Below, piece after piece: positions 1 through 6,732 of a stretch of DNA of 12,392 nt. The notes under the pieces are model-generated. The model made no database searches. It had not been told where the DNA came from and was given only the letters and a program-made list of their open reading frames with translations. Position 1 is the stretch's first letter; each line of letters opens with the position of its first letter. The translations under genes and the position numbers were made by a program. Source of the DNA: Firmicutes bacterium UBA5388 (GTDB taxonomy: Bacteria > Bacillota > UBA4882 > UBA10575); the NCBI GenBank assembly GCA_002409975.1, contig DHOO01000119.1:1-12392 (forward strand), written 5' to 3'.

Positions 1-53
1 GTATTGGGATAATTAAATCAAAAGGCAACGCAAAAGCCCTAAATGGGGGATAG
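1..53 (+). CDS. 3' end of an upstream gene (partial, unidentified)
   Basis: Only one plus-strand frame (codons starting at base 3) is open from the window edge. It ends in TAG at 51-53, immediately before the ATG at 54, and the last residues read IGIIKSKGNAKALNGG. The stop codon directly abutting the next start suggests co-transcription and translational coupling. By family knowledge, the gene just upstream of an ImmA/IrrE-like protein is often an XRE-type helix-turn-helix regulator. That identity is inference; too little sequence is present to recognise a family. Confidence 0.5.
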   Translation, partial: IGIIKSKGNAKALNGG

Positions 54-488
54 ATGTTGCCAGATAATCTGTTGGAGCTCGCTAAAAAAAATAATATTAC
101 CTTAAAATTCTGGGATTTCAAGCCTCCAATTGAAGCTGTCTACTTTTATTATCCAGGTAAAACTCCAGTTATTGGAATTGATTACAAAATTAAAAACAAC
201 AAAAAACGTTTCCGCTGTCTGCTGGCGGAAGAACTCGGCCATTTTTTCACTACCAACCAAGGAAGTATCATCTCCCACTACCACTTGAGCGATCGGATTG
301 GAGTTTGTCGCGAGGAATATAAAGCAATGAAATGGGCTGTTGATTATCTAATTCCCGATCAGGAGCTAGAGATGGCCTTTAATATTATGCCGCCCTGGGA
401 GTTGGAAGACTTTTTCCAAGTAGACTGCGACTTTATGGCCTTTAAATTAAAACTTTACCAAGATAAATTATTGGCCTATATTAGCTAG
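54..488 (+). CDS. ImmA/IrrE-like metallopeptidase-fold protein with altered zinc motif
   Basis: 144 residues. The core resembles the ImmA/IrrE (COG2856) metallopeptidase signature, with a segment RFRCLLAEELGHFF at residues 52-65 followed by an E-rich helix and WAVDYLIP at 94-101, matching the usual arrangement of an HExxH helix and a later helix ending in LxxP. Family members cleave or bind XRE-type repressors of phages, ICEs and prophages. Here the first zinc-ligand His of HExxH is Glu (residue 59: EELGH), a variant I believe is common in short clostridial members; whether it is an active protease is open. The start is the ATG at 54, with a GGGGGA ribosome site a few bases upstream inside the end of the preceding gene. 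There is no signal peptide or membrane segment. It is convergent with the nucleoside phosphorylase gene. The pair with the upstream gene may be a relic or edge of a mobile element. Confidence 0.75.
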   Translation: MLPDNLLELAKKNNITLKFWDFKPPIEAVYFYYPGKTPVIGIDYKIKNNKKRFRCLLAEELGHFFTTNQGSIISHYHLSDRIGVCREEYKAMKWAVDYLIPDQELEMAFNIMPPWELEDFFQVDCDFMAFKLKLYQDKLLAYIS

Positions 489-511
489 TTAACATAGCAT
501 CTGTAACTACG

Positions 512-534
512 CTAAAAAGGGTGTAATCCCCCTT
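512..534 (-). terminator. Weak hairpin at the end of the nucleoside phosphorylase gene
   Basis: On the minus strand, AAGGG (530-534) can pair with CCCTT (517-521) across an 8-base loop and is followed by TTT. The hairpin begins inside the TAA stop of the phosphorylase gene. The stem is only five pairs and the U-run is short, so termination would be inefficient. It may serve the two convergent genes. Confidence 0.3.
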
Positions 535-1321
535 AAAAGAATCGATTGACCTCAGGGACTGCCTTTTGACAACGACATCTTCTTTCTTTAGGCATCGTTT
601 CTAAAGATCTGATAATTAATTTCTTCAAACGTTCAGTATTTTTAGCCATAATCTCAACTACTTCTTCATGGGTAAGCGGACCGGCAGCAATCCCCGCAGC
701 AAAATTAGTCACCATGGAAATAGTAGCATAACAGATCGCCGCCTCCCTCGCTAAAACAACCTCTGGAATATTAGTCATTCCCACTAAATCTCCACCCAGT
801 TTCGAGAACATTCTAATCTCCGCGGGGGTTTCGAACCTTGGTCCCTCGGTACAAACATAAACCCCATGATCATGAGCTTTAAACTTAAGATCGGTAGCCG
901 CCTTTAATATTACCTCTCTTACTTCCGGACAATAAGGTTCGGTATAGTCCACATGAACCACCCCAAACTCGCCACCTTCATAGAAAGTATGAGGTCGTGA
1001 TTTGGTAAAATCAATAAATTGATCAATAATCACTAAATCACCTGGAAACATCTGTGGATTTAAACTTCCAACTGCAGTCGTAGAAATGACCCTTTTCACA
1101 CCCATACTACGTAAACCCCAGATATTAGCTTGATAGTTAACTCGATGTGGAGGAACAGAATGCTCCGAACCATGGCGGGGAAGGAAAACTACCTCTTCTC
1201 CTTTAAACTCCCCCACAGTTGGAGTAATCGCTCCATAGGGGGTCTCTACTTTTACCTCTCTACTATTAGTTAGCATATAAGGATCGTAAACCCCGGTCCC
1301 ACCGATGATCGCTATCTCCAT
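533..1321 (-). CDS. 6-oxopurine nucleoside phosphorylase (MTAP/PNP family)
   Basis: 262 residues; cytosolic phosphorolysis of purine nucleosides to base plus (deoxy)ribose-1-phosphate, used in purine salvage. The family is shown by the phosphate loop GGTGVY (7-12), RHGSEHSVPPHRVNYQAN (49-66), TTAVGSLNP (81-89), TEGPRFETPAEI (158-169) and MTNIPEVVLAREAAICYA (182-199). Specificity residues: the position that is Asp in human methylthioadenosine phosphorylase (binding the adenine amino group) is Asn206 here (MVTNFAAG), and His218 in THEEV lines up with the 5'-OH-binding His257 of human PNP. Both favour 6-oxopurine nucleosides (inosine, guanosine) over methylthioadenosine, although methylthioinosine remains possible. 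The start is the ATG at 1321, preceded by GGGGAG, rather than an in-frame codon 16 residues further upstream with no good ribosome site. It lies downstream of the pseudokinase gene in the same direction, with a 164-base gap. Confidence 0.88.
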   Translation of the reverse strand: MEIAIIGGTGVYDPYMLTNSREVKVETPYGAITPTVGEFKGEEVVFLPRHGSEHSVPPHRVNYQANIWGLRSMGVKRVISTTAVGSLNPQMFPGDLVIIDQFIDFTKSRPHTFYEGGEFGVVHVDYTEPYCPEVREVILKAATDLKFKAHDHGVYVCTEGPRFETPAEIRMFSKLGGDLVGMTNIPEVVLAREAAICYATISMVTNFAAGIAAGPLTHEEVVEIMAKNTERLKKLIIRSLETMPKERRCRCQKAVPEVNRFF

Positions 1322-1485
1322 CTTCTTCTCCCCTTTTTTCATCTTGAGAAATATCCATAATTTCTTCATCTATTAGATTTATTCCTCTTGGGACCTTTTT
1401 TTCCTGCTTTCTCCTAAAGTTGAAGCAGTTTTTTCTTAACCTTAGCTCTGTCTTTTTTGTCAAAGAAATACACTCCTGGGTTAGG

Positions 1486-2781
1486 CTAATCGATCTTTTG
1501 TCGCTCTTTAATCTCCCATTGAGAGCCTTTCTTCTCTAGCATCATCATTTCCCGCGTTTTCCTGGTATGCCAACGGTCATTTTCCCAAAGATGCCAAACT
1601 AAACCGACCTCAAGTTGAGCCCAATTAGGCTCGATTCTAACTTCATTTACTTCTTCAACCTCTAGTAATGGATAGGAGAGAAGAAGAGAAGCCGCTTCCC
1701 ATCTTTTCTCTTTAGCCACCAGCAGATCAGCCCAGATTTCTGGTTGACTTGGCAATAGATATCCGCAGACGGTAGGGTCGGAAAGTCGATCTATGATCTC
1801 CTCCAGCATGACCGTAGCCGTAGGGTTAAACTTTTCTCCTGACCGCCAGAATAAAGTAAGTAAGAGTAGGAGAAAAAAGAAACCACCCACAGTGACTACT
1901 ATTTTCCTACCCCACTTGCCTTTTAGCTGGACATTCCGGTAAATTCCTTGAGCACTGAACTTGCGGGGAGGCCTCCTCACTTCCCGAATCCGATCATCAA
2001 CCCCTTCTTGCGCCTTCTGCCAGAATTCCCCTAATTCCTCGGACGAAGGACGTTCCTCCGGATCTGGAGACAACAACTTTTTCATTTGTTGGACTAAATC
2101 CGGATATAGTTCTGGACAAAAGTCAGTAGGGGAAATAATTTTACCTGTTAACAACGCCTCCGTCGGCCAGCCTTTAAGCAGTGGATAGGGAATATTTGCC
2201 GTTAACAGTAGATAAATGATCAACCCCAAAAAAAACATATCTCCTTTTTCATCTAAAGGCGCGCCAGTATAAACTTCGGGAGGATAACAAGCTAAAAGTC
2301 CTGGAGGGAGCAAGAGGATTGGCGATGCTAGATAATTTAAAAGCACAGGATCAGGGGTAAAAATTCCTTTCGCCCCTAAATAGATCCTTTTCCAGTCCGG
2401 GTTCCCTACAATTAGACCTAAGCTGTGGTATAGCCGGTAAGAGTTAAGCAGTGGCTTTAATTTTTCTATTCTTTCCTTCACAGGAAGTTTTGAGGGAAAA
2501 TTACTAAACAGAGGTTCTCCAGAAAGCGCTTCCCACCCCAGTAGGGTATTAGATCGATAAGTAATAGGTCCTTCAACCTTAAGAACCCCAGCTTCTTGGG
2601 GGATAGAAGGTAATTGTCTGGCTCTATTTTCTCCTTTTCTCCGAAAATTGACAGCTTCATCTCCTCGCAACCTGGTAGCAAGTGGTTCCCACCGGTAAAC
2701 CCTGCCATTCTCTAAATTTTTCCCACTAAAACAAGTTATTCCTTGCGTACAGCTTTCACCAGAGAAGATATATTTTCCCAT
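1486..2781 (-). CDS. Membrane-anchored Ser/Thr-type pseudokinase with extracytoplasmic C-terminal domain
   Basis: 431 residues from ATG 2781 (GGGGG six bases upstream; an adjacent upstream TTG is too close to that site). Residue numbers here count from that TTG, one codon earlier. The N-terminal ~260 residues follow the layout of a bacterial Ser/Thr kinase. There is a degraded nucleotide loop (SGESCTQGITCFSG, 8-21). GLIVGNPDWKRIYL (123-136) stands where HRDLKPENILL is expected, and TPDPV (143-147) where DFG is expected. An APE-like CYPPEVYTGAPLDEKGDMFF (166-185) is followed by a hydrophobic helix typical of the C-lobe, and the C-lobe ends in LLSPDPEERPSSEEL (237-251). The catalytic Asp, the following Lys and the Asn are all replaced, and no clear VAIK Lys is seen, so it is probably inactive. 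One membrane helix at 294-313 (KIVVTVGGFFFLLLLLTLFW) is followed by a ~118-residue domain rich in Trp and charge that I do not recognise. Its job may be scaffolding or sensing; that is inference. Confidence 0.7.
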   Translation of the reverse strand: MGKYIFSGESCTQGITCFSGKNLENGRVYRWEPLATRLRGDEAVNFRRKGENRARQLPSIPQEAGVLKVEGPITYRSNTLLGWEALSGEPLFSNFPSKLPVKERIEKLKPLLNSYRLYHSLGLIVGNPDWKRIYLGAKGIFTPDPVLLNYLASPILLLPPGLLACYPPEVYTGAPLDEKGDMFFLGLIIYLLLTANIPYPLLKGWPTEALLTGKIISPTDFCPELYPDLVQQMKKLLSPDPEERPSSEELGEFWQKAQEGVDDRIREVRRPPRKFSAQGIYRNVQLKGKWGRKIVVTVGGFFFLLLLLTLFWRSGEKFNPTATVMLEEIIDRLSDPTVCGYLLPSQPEIWADLLVAKEKRWEAASLLLSYPLLEVEEVNEVRIEPNWAQLEVGLVWHLWENDRWHTRKTREMMMLEKKGSQWEIKERQKID

Positions 2782-2907
2782 CAAGTACCCCCTAGTTGTT
2801 TATGCTGGCTACCGCCCGCGCACATGAAATGATGAAAATTGCGACGAGCCATAGCGGTATTTGCGGATTTTGGGACCTACGCTTACTTACCAAGGCTGTC
2901 ATTCAAC

Positions 2908-2952
2908 ACGAGTAACGAGCTGCGAGATGTATTTTCTAGGCAAATCCTAGAA
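2908..2952 (+). repeat. Dispersed 33-base repeat (copy 1) with heptamer units and hairpin
   Basis: Bases 2908-2940 match the reverse complement of 12334-12366 at 32 of 33 positions. The left part consists of GAG-initiated heptamers (GAGTAAC, GAGCTGC, GAGATGT). The right end, TTCTAGG (2934-2940), forms a perfect seven-base inverted repeat with CCTAGAA (2946-2952) around a five-base loop. It sits in the gap between pgi and the pseudokinase gene. Nothing about it looks coding. The rest of this gap (2782-3007) holds one lone heptamer-like GCGACGAGC near 2841 and a short CTGAAA/TTTCAG hairpin near 2957, and no ORF. Confidence 0.75.
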
Positions 2953-3017
2953 TACCCTGAAACTAGTAATTTCAGTCAGACCTCATTCCGGCAAATTTAA
3001 AGCCATAAGCAGAGCAT

Positions 3018-3044
3018 AAAAAAACCGTCAACGACGGTTTTTTT
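3018..3044 (-). terminator. Rho-independent terminator embedded in the end of pgi
   Basis: A run of A, the stem ACCGTC/GACGGT with a three-base loop, and a run of T. On the minus strand it ends degV-pgi transcription. The pgi stop codon TGA lies in the loop and first base of the stem's second arm, so the last codons of pgi form the first arm and its preceding A-run. The A- and T-runs on both sides make it potentially bidirectional. Confidence 0.85.
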
Positions 3045-4386
3045 CTTCAAGTCGAGCTAAAATTCTCTGACGCCTTTCTTCGTAACCTGCTTTCCCCAGC
3101 AGGGCAAAGACGTTCTTTTTATACTCCTCTACTCCTGGCTGGTCAAAGGGGTTCACCCCCAATAAATAACCGCTCAGAGCACAGGCCTTTTCAAAGAAAT
3201 AGACCAGATAACCAAAGTAGTAAGCAGAAAGCTCAGGGATTTGTATTACCAGTCCAGGAACCCCGCCATCGTGATGGGCTAAGAACGTACCGCGCAGAGC
3301 TTGCTCATTGAGATAATTCATGCTCTGTCCAGCCAGATAATTTAAGCCATCCAGATCCATTTCTTCTTGTGGAAGTATTAACTCGCATTTACTATTTTTC
3401 ACCTGCAAAACTGTTTCAAAAAAGAGGCGACGGCCTTCCTGAATATACTGACCTAAAGAATGCAGATCGGTAGTAAAATCGACAGCAGCTGGGTAAAGCC
3501 CTTTTTCATCTTTACCCTCACTCTCGCCAAAAAGCTGTTTCCACCACTCGGAAAAATAGTGGAGGGCTGGTTCGTAACTAACCATTAATTCTATAATCTT
3601 TCCCTTATTATAGAAAAGGTGGCGGAGAGCAGCATACTGATAAGCCTCATTCTGCTCTAAATCAGCCTGAGAGCAAGCTTGATAAGCTTCACCCGCCCCG
3701 GCTAAGATCTGATCCAGATCAAGCCCGGCAGCGGCAATCGGCAACAGTCCTACCGGCGACAAGACCGAATATCTACCCCCTAGATCATCAGGAATAACGA
3801 AGGTCTGATAACCCTCAGTCTGCGCTAACTGCCGAAGAGCGCCTTTTCTCAGGTCAGTCGTGGCATATATCCTAGTAGCTGCCTCCTTTTTCCCATATTT
3901 CTTCTCTGCCAGTTTTTTAAGAAAACGGAAAGCTACCGCCGTCTCCGTAGTTGTTCCCGACTTAGAGATAACATTAATACTGAACTCTTTATCCTCTAAG
4001 TAATTTAGCAGTTGGTAAAGGTAATCCCCGCTGAGGTGATGTCCGGCAAAGATAACCTGGGGATTTCCTCCTTTCCCCTCTCTGGCAAAATAGGGGGTAA
4101 GCATTTCAATCGCAGCCCGGGCGCCCAAGTAAGAACCCCCGATGCCCGCCACTACTAATACTTCGGAGTCATCCTTAATTTGAGAGACCGCTTTTTTAAT
4201 CGCTGCTAACTCTTCTGGAGCATAGGTTAAGGGAAGATCAACCCACCCCAAAAAATCACTGCCAACCCCGTTCTTTTCATGAATCATCTGGTGTATTTGT
4301 TTAATTCTTGGTTGTAGCATATTCAATTCTTCTCTGCGGAAAAACGATAACGCTGAACTGTAATCAAGTATTATTCTTTTATCCAA
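3028..4386 (-). CDS. pgi: Glucose-6-phosphate isomerase
   Basis: 452 residues, the usual length of the compact Firmicutes enzyme. It interconverts glucose-6-phosphate and fructose-6-phosphate in the cytosol (glycolysis and gluconeogenesis). Visible signatures are AGIGGSYLGARA (80-91), the phosphate-binding SKSGTTTETA (141-150), GGRYSVLSPVGLLP (203-216), LFGESEGK (285-292) with the catalytic-region Glu, DLHSLGQYIQEG (307-318) with the ring-opening-region His, and NPFDQPGVEEYKKN (412-425) with the active-site Lys near the C-terminus. No key residue is missing. The start codon is TTG at 4386; GAGGTG lies about seven bases upstream. The gene follows degV by 41 bases with no terminator between, so the two are probably one transcript. 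The 3' end doubles as the terminator described separately. Confidence 0.97.
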   Translation of the reverse strand: MDKRIILDYSSALSFFRREELNMLQPRIKQIHQMIHEKNGVGSDFLGWVDLPLTYAPEELAAIKKAVSQIKDDSEVLVVAGIGGSYLGARAAIEMLTPYFAREGKGGNPQVIFAGHHLSGDYLYQLLNYLEDKEFSINVISKSGTTTETAVAFRFLKKLAEKKYGKKEAATRIYATTDLRKGALRQLAQTEGYQTFVIPDDLGGRYSVLSPVGLLPIAAAGLDLDQILAGAGEAYQACSQADLEQNEAYQYAALRHLFYNKGKIIELMVSYEPALHYFSEWWKQLFGESEGKDEKGLYPAAVDFTTDLHSLGQYIQEGRRLFFETVLQVKNSKCELILPQEEMDLDGLNYLAGQSMNYLNEQALRGTFLAHHDGGVPGLVIQIPELSAYYFGYLVYFFEKACALSGYLLGVNPFDQPGVEEYKKNVFALLGKAGYEERRQRILARLEEKNRR

Positions 4387-4427
4387 TCTTCTTCACCTCG
4401 TAACATTTGAACACTAGCCTTTAAGCT

Positions 4428-5294
4428 TTACGAACCTAAAGAACTTCCGCCTTGAAAAAAGACCACCAGACAACCGGGACCGGTATGAGTCCCCACTGTT
4501 GAAGAGATCTCCCCAATTCTGATTTTTTTTACATTATAAAGCTTTTTAACTTCCTCGGCAAAACTATTGGCCTCCTCCTCGCAACGGGAATAACCGATGG
4601 TAATCAACTGTTTGTATAATTCACGTCCCTCTTCCGCCATAATTTCAAGTAATCTTTTAAGCGCCCGCCGCCGTCCCCGAACTTTTTCCCGTGGAACAAT
4701 CTGACCTTCTCTATTAACCTCCAAAATGGGTTTAACATTAAGCACATCCCCGACGATGGCTTGCACTTTACTTATTCTTCCCCCTTTTTGCAGATATTCA
4801 AGTGTGTCCAATGTAAAGACGGAGAAGAGGCGAGAACGAATTTGGGCTAGCTCTTTTATCATCTCTTTTTTAGAGAGGCCAGCTTCAGCCATTTCCATAG
4901 CTTTCAAGACTAAAAGCCCTTGACCTAAAGAGGCGGTACGGGAGTCAAAGACAGCAACCCGTTCTTTATCTTTCAATTGCTCCTGAGCCATGATCGCACT
5001 CTCATAGGTACCGCTCATTCCAGTTGAAATGGTGATTACCAGCGCCTCATCACCCTGTTCCATTATTTCTTGCATAATCTTAAGAAAAGCTCCTGGTGTT
5101 GGTTGGGCTGTCGTAGGAAGCTTTGTCGACATGGCTAATAAGCGATAAAATTCGTCACGGTGCAAGTCAAAACCATCTTCATAAGAACGGTCAGCGAAGT
5201 TGATCGTCATCGGGACGATCTTAATCCCATTTTCCTTCAAGAAATCAATGGTTAGATCACACGCTGTATCTGTGATAATCTTCACCTTACCCAT
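4428..5294 (-). CDS. DegV family fatty-acid-binding protein
   Basis: 288 residues, full length for the family. DegV/FakB proteins bind a single fatty acid and, with a FakA kinase, present it for phosphorylation and phospholipid synthesis; many paralogues exist and not all have a tested partner. Signatures are ITDTACDL (7-14), the loop TKLPTTAQPTPGAF (57-70), ISTGMSGTYESA (89-100), DTLEYLQKGGRIS (163-175) and the near-terminal GTHTGPG (268-274). No membrane segment or signal peptide is present, so it is cytosolic. The start ATG at 5294 has AAGGAGG six bases upstream. No FakA-like gene is in the window. It is followed by pgi at 41 bases and preceded at 109 bases by the small germination-operon gene. 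Confidence 0.93.
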   Translation of the reverse strand: MGKVKIITDTACDLTIDFLKENGIKIVPMTINFADRSYEDGFDLHRDEFYRLLAMSTKLPTTAQPTPGAFLKIMQEIMEQGDEALVITISTGMSGTYESAIMAQEQLKDKERVAVFDSRTASLGQGLLVLKAMEMAEAGLSKKEMIKELAQIRSRLFSVFTLDTLEYLQKGGRISKVQAIVGDVLNVKPILEVNREGQIVPREKVRGRRRALKRLLEIMAEEGRELYKQLITIGYSRCEEEANSFAEEVKKLYNVKKIRIGEISSTVGTHTGPGCLVVFFQGGSSLGS

Positions 5295-5309
5295 GATATA
5301 CCTCCTTAT

Positions 5310-5338
5310 GTTCTACTATAACTCATCCGTTTTGTCAA
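5310..5338 (-). promoter_or_regulatory. Possible sigma-A-type promoter before degV (weak)
   Basis: On the minus strand TTGACA (5333-5338) is separated by 17 bases from TAGAAC (5310-5315), a four-of-six -10 match. Against it, transcription would start near 5303, inside the AAGGAGG of degV, which would leave almost no leader. The -35 match is perfect but may be fortuitous, with degV instead transcribed from further upstream. Confidence 0.25.
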
Positions 5339-5403
5339 AAAATCTGGTTGTAGACTTTATTTATATTTAGACGTAAAAATTGCGGGAAGGTTACAATTGT
5401 TTT

Positions 5404-5631
5404 TTATCCGGGTTTCAGTCCTAAAGCTTCACCAAGCCCGGTAATAAGCTTTGTAAGCTCAACATCAATATAGGGTAGTTCGACTCCTAAGGTCAAGAAG
5501 ACGGTAAGAAGCAACCCAACAAAGATAAAAAAAGAAAAAACCACTAATTCGCGCCAATACTGCCGGCAAATTAATGACGGTACTTCAACGACAACTATTA
5601 AACCAAAACCTAATATTACCAAAAAAATCAT
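5404..5631 (-). CDS. Small two-helix membrane protein of the germination operon (GerD-subunit-like)
   Basis: 75 residues. Two hydrophobic segments are visible, about 2-18 (IFLVILGFGLIVVVEV) and 28-52 (rich in F, L and V), joined by a short loop containing CRQYW; the tail of ~23 residues is amphipathic and ends KPG. The ATG overlaps the stop of the preceding permease-like gene by four bases (ATGA), a classic translational-coupling arrangement. Several Bacillus germinant-receptor operons carry a similar-sized two-helix 'D' gene whose product modulates receptor function. Size, topology and operon position fit that role, but the sequence itself has no motif I can name, so the assignment rests on context. 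No convincing terminator follows the TAA at 5404. Confidence 0.7.
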   Translation of the reverse strand: MIFLVILGFGLIVVVEVPSLICRQYWRELVVFSFFIFVGLLLTVFLTLGVELPYIDVELTKLITGLGEALGLKPG

Positions 5632-6716
5632 TGGTTTTCACCTTGACAGGGAAGTCGCCGTATGATTGCTAACAGTAAAGTTATCAGCGGAAAAATTATT
5701 TGTACAGGAAGCGCATAAATGGGGTGAATATTCTCTACAAACCTCAAATGCGAGCTAATATCCGGATAATTTTGCGTTGCCGCAATAATCATCAGTATCC
5801 CTAAAGGAATAACTACCGGTCGATAGGTTCGTAAATTCAAAAGCTGGGCTGTGCCTAAAGAAGTTACATATAGAGAAACGGAGGACTTAATAAAGCCCAT
5901 CGTCAGGAAGTTTAAAACCGGAAGAATCTCTAAACGGGTTAAAGTGTTACCAATATCTATTAGGCGATCTGTTTCATAATTAGGAAAAATATATGATTCG
6001 CTAATTTTCCCTAAAACCCCAGTGGTACGGACCGCCGATGACATTAATAAAATAGCGGCCACCACTAAACCTTTAATTATTGCGCCCGTACAGCTTTTCC
6101 TTCGATTTAAATAAGGAAAAATCATCATAAAAACAATCGTCTGTCCAAACAAGGACGAACTTTCTTGGGTAGCCCACAACAGTCTTGTTATTGGGATCTC
6201 GATTACCGGAAAAAGATTATTAGCATTAAAAATGTTTAACACCAGCAAAAAACCTAATATTAACAATAAAACAGTGATCAAGATTAACACCTCATTAGTT
6301 CGCGCGATAACCTCTATTCCTTTTTTAGATACATAAATACAGCTTAAGAGGCCACTAATTAATAAGATAACCTCCGGAGTGGCGATCAAAACCGTAGTTT
6401 TAAAAAGAGCAACAAAAATGGCAAATGAAGCTGAGCCTAGATGAAAAATATACCAGAGAAAAACCAGGGAGAAAAGTTTACCGACAATTTTCCCCCATAC
6501 CAGATCATTGATTTCTATTAAAGATTTGCCCGCAAACCGCTTAGCAAGAGTAGTAAAAATGAGGACAGGAATTAAGGCCTCGCCTAAACCTAGGAGGATC
6601 GTCAACCAGGTGCCTTGCTTAGCCTGACTTCCCGGAGAAAGCAGAAATGTAGTCCCGATCAGATAGCTGATCGCCAGCAATGATAATTGAGAGCTTGAGA
6701 TTCGACCTTCCTCCAT
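5628..6716 (-). CDS. gerAB: Germinant receptor B subunit (APC-fold spore permease family)
   Basis: 362 residues with about ten hydrophobic helices and short loops, matching the spore permease family (GerAB, Pfam PF03845). GerAB-type subunits sit in the inner spore membrane and, by work on Bacillus GerAB, bind the amino-acid germinant in a transporter-like pocket. The N-terminus has ISYLIGTTFLLSPG with the usual break in helix 1; TRLEILPVLNFLTMGFIK near residue 265 resembles the conserved helix 8 region. I cannot predict the germinant. The start chosen is the ATG at 6716, preceded by GGGGGA, rather than an in-frame TTG four codons upstream whose ribosome site would be poor. The gene begins 16 bases after the C-subunit stop and overlaps the next small gene by four bases. 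Confidence 0.92.
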   Translation of the reverse strand: MEEGRISSSQLSLLAISYLIGTTFLLSPGSQAKQGTWLTILLGLGEALIPVLIFTTLAKRFAGKSLIEINDLVWGKIVGKLFSLVFLWYIFHLGSASFAIFVALFKTTVLIATPEVILLISGLLSCIYVSKKGIEVIARTNEVLILITVLLLILGFLLVLNIFNANNLFPVIEIPITRLLWATQESSSLFGQTIVFMMIFPYLNRRKSCTGAIIKGLVVAAILLMSSAVRTTGVLGKISESYIFPNYETDRLIDIGNTLTRLEILPVLNFLTMGFIKSSVSLYVTSLGTAQLLNLRTYRPVVIPLGILMIIAATQNYPDISSHLRFVENIHPIYALPVQIIFPLITLLLAIIRRLPCQGENQ

Positions 6717-6732
6717 TTTTTCCCCCAAAACC

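Noticed and set aside
1266..1463. Minus-strand open frame of 65 codons in the gap before the nucleoside phosphorylase
   Set aside because: It overlaps the phosphorylase start in another frame, begins at a TTG that is part of a TTGACA-like string without a ribosome site, and the product is low-complexity Lys/Arg/Glu.
2810..2859. TACCGC...GCGGTA inverted repeat as an operator or riboswitch
   Set aside because: Six-base arms separated by 38 bases with no further pairing; too weak to call.
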